Shown piece by piece: positions 41,051 through 41,106 of a stretch of 41,106 nucleotides of DNA (position 1 is its first letter; each line of letters starts with the position of its first letter). Origin of the DNA: Megamonas hypermegale_A (GTDB lineage Bacteria; Bacillota; Negativicutes; Selenomonadales; Selenomonadaceae); the NCBI RefSeq assembly GCF_030371585.1, contig NZ_JAUDCE010000023.1; one strand, given 5' to 3'. Below the pieces are notes generated by a model. That model was given only the letters and a program-made list of their open reading frames with translations, was not told the origin of the DNA and made no database searches. Position numbers and translations under genes: made by a program.

Positions 41051-41106
41051 GAAAGTGCCGTTCGGCACAATATATGTTAAAGATAGCTATTTCTTGATTT
41101 ATTCTT
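41051..41106 (+). repeat. second copy of the post-ydcF repeat, cut by the window end
   Basis: GAAAGTGCCG-ttCGGCAC-AATATATG... aligns over 56 bases with 30631-30687 (a few substitutions and one or two indels), including the small hairpin GTGCCG/CGGCAC. It starts 10 nt after the MFS stop codon and runs off the window. Confidence 0.85.

Noticed and set aside
1..41106. tRNA, rRNA or prophage genes
   Set aside because: No cloverleaf, rRNA-like or phage structural sequence was recognised on either strand.

Overview
This window looks like chromosomal DNA of a Negativicutes bacterium (a diderm Firmicute of the Selenomonas/Veillonella/Mitsuokella type; I cannot fix the genus). Firmicute traits are a T-box leader on thrS, an RNA polymerase delta subunit, and the gene order DUF1934-argS-rpoE-pyrG known from Bacillus. 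The outer-membrane trait is a giant trimeric autotransporter whose YadA-type barrel is followed by an S-layer-homology (SLH) domain, the peptidoglycan tether of this class.

Left part (1-11 kb, all + strand): the end of a DMT/EamA transporter; an esterase-esterase-ATP-grasp operon; an RpiR regulator followed by rpiA, a Gfo/Idh oxidoreductase and a HAD phosphatase; then a peroxide-defence pair, ahpC plus a TrxR-AhpF-like reductase with inverted domain order, under a promoter bracketed by two Fur/PerR-like boxes; then a DUF2156 protein.

Middle (11-19.4 kb, + strand): DUF1934-argS-rpoE(delta)-pyrG in one operon, then mfd and a TreR-type regulator. From 19.4 to 26.3 kb lies the AT-rich adhesin gene with a long leader. 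It is split by a 7-nt tandem duplication; with a single copy of the 7-mer it would encode about 2110 residues. A PD-(D/E)XK (Rpn/transposase-like) gene follows.

Right part (27-41 kb): thrS on the minus strand with a complete T-box leader; ydcF on +; a tight six-gene minus-strand operon DUF445-DUF445-ktrB-ktrB-pduX-cobD (potassium uptake plus the aminopropanol-phosphate branch of cobalamin synthesis); then a secreted alpha/beta hydrolase and an MFS exporter on +.

The most unusual signal is non-coding. A 121-122 bp hairpin element with imperfect terminal inverted repeats occurs three times (15.15, 29.68 and 39.73 kb). A second, hairpin-rich repeat begins right at or just after the stop codons of ydcF and of the MFS gene. 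Both genes are therefore bracketed by the same upstream element (30-31 nt before the start codon, same orientation) and the same downstream element, a cassette-like layout I do not recognise. All calls come from reading the sequence; no searches were run.
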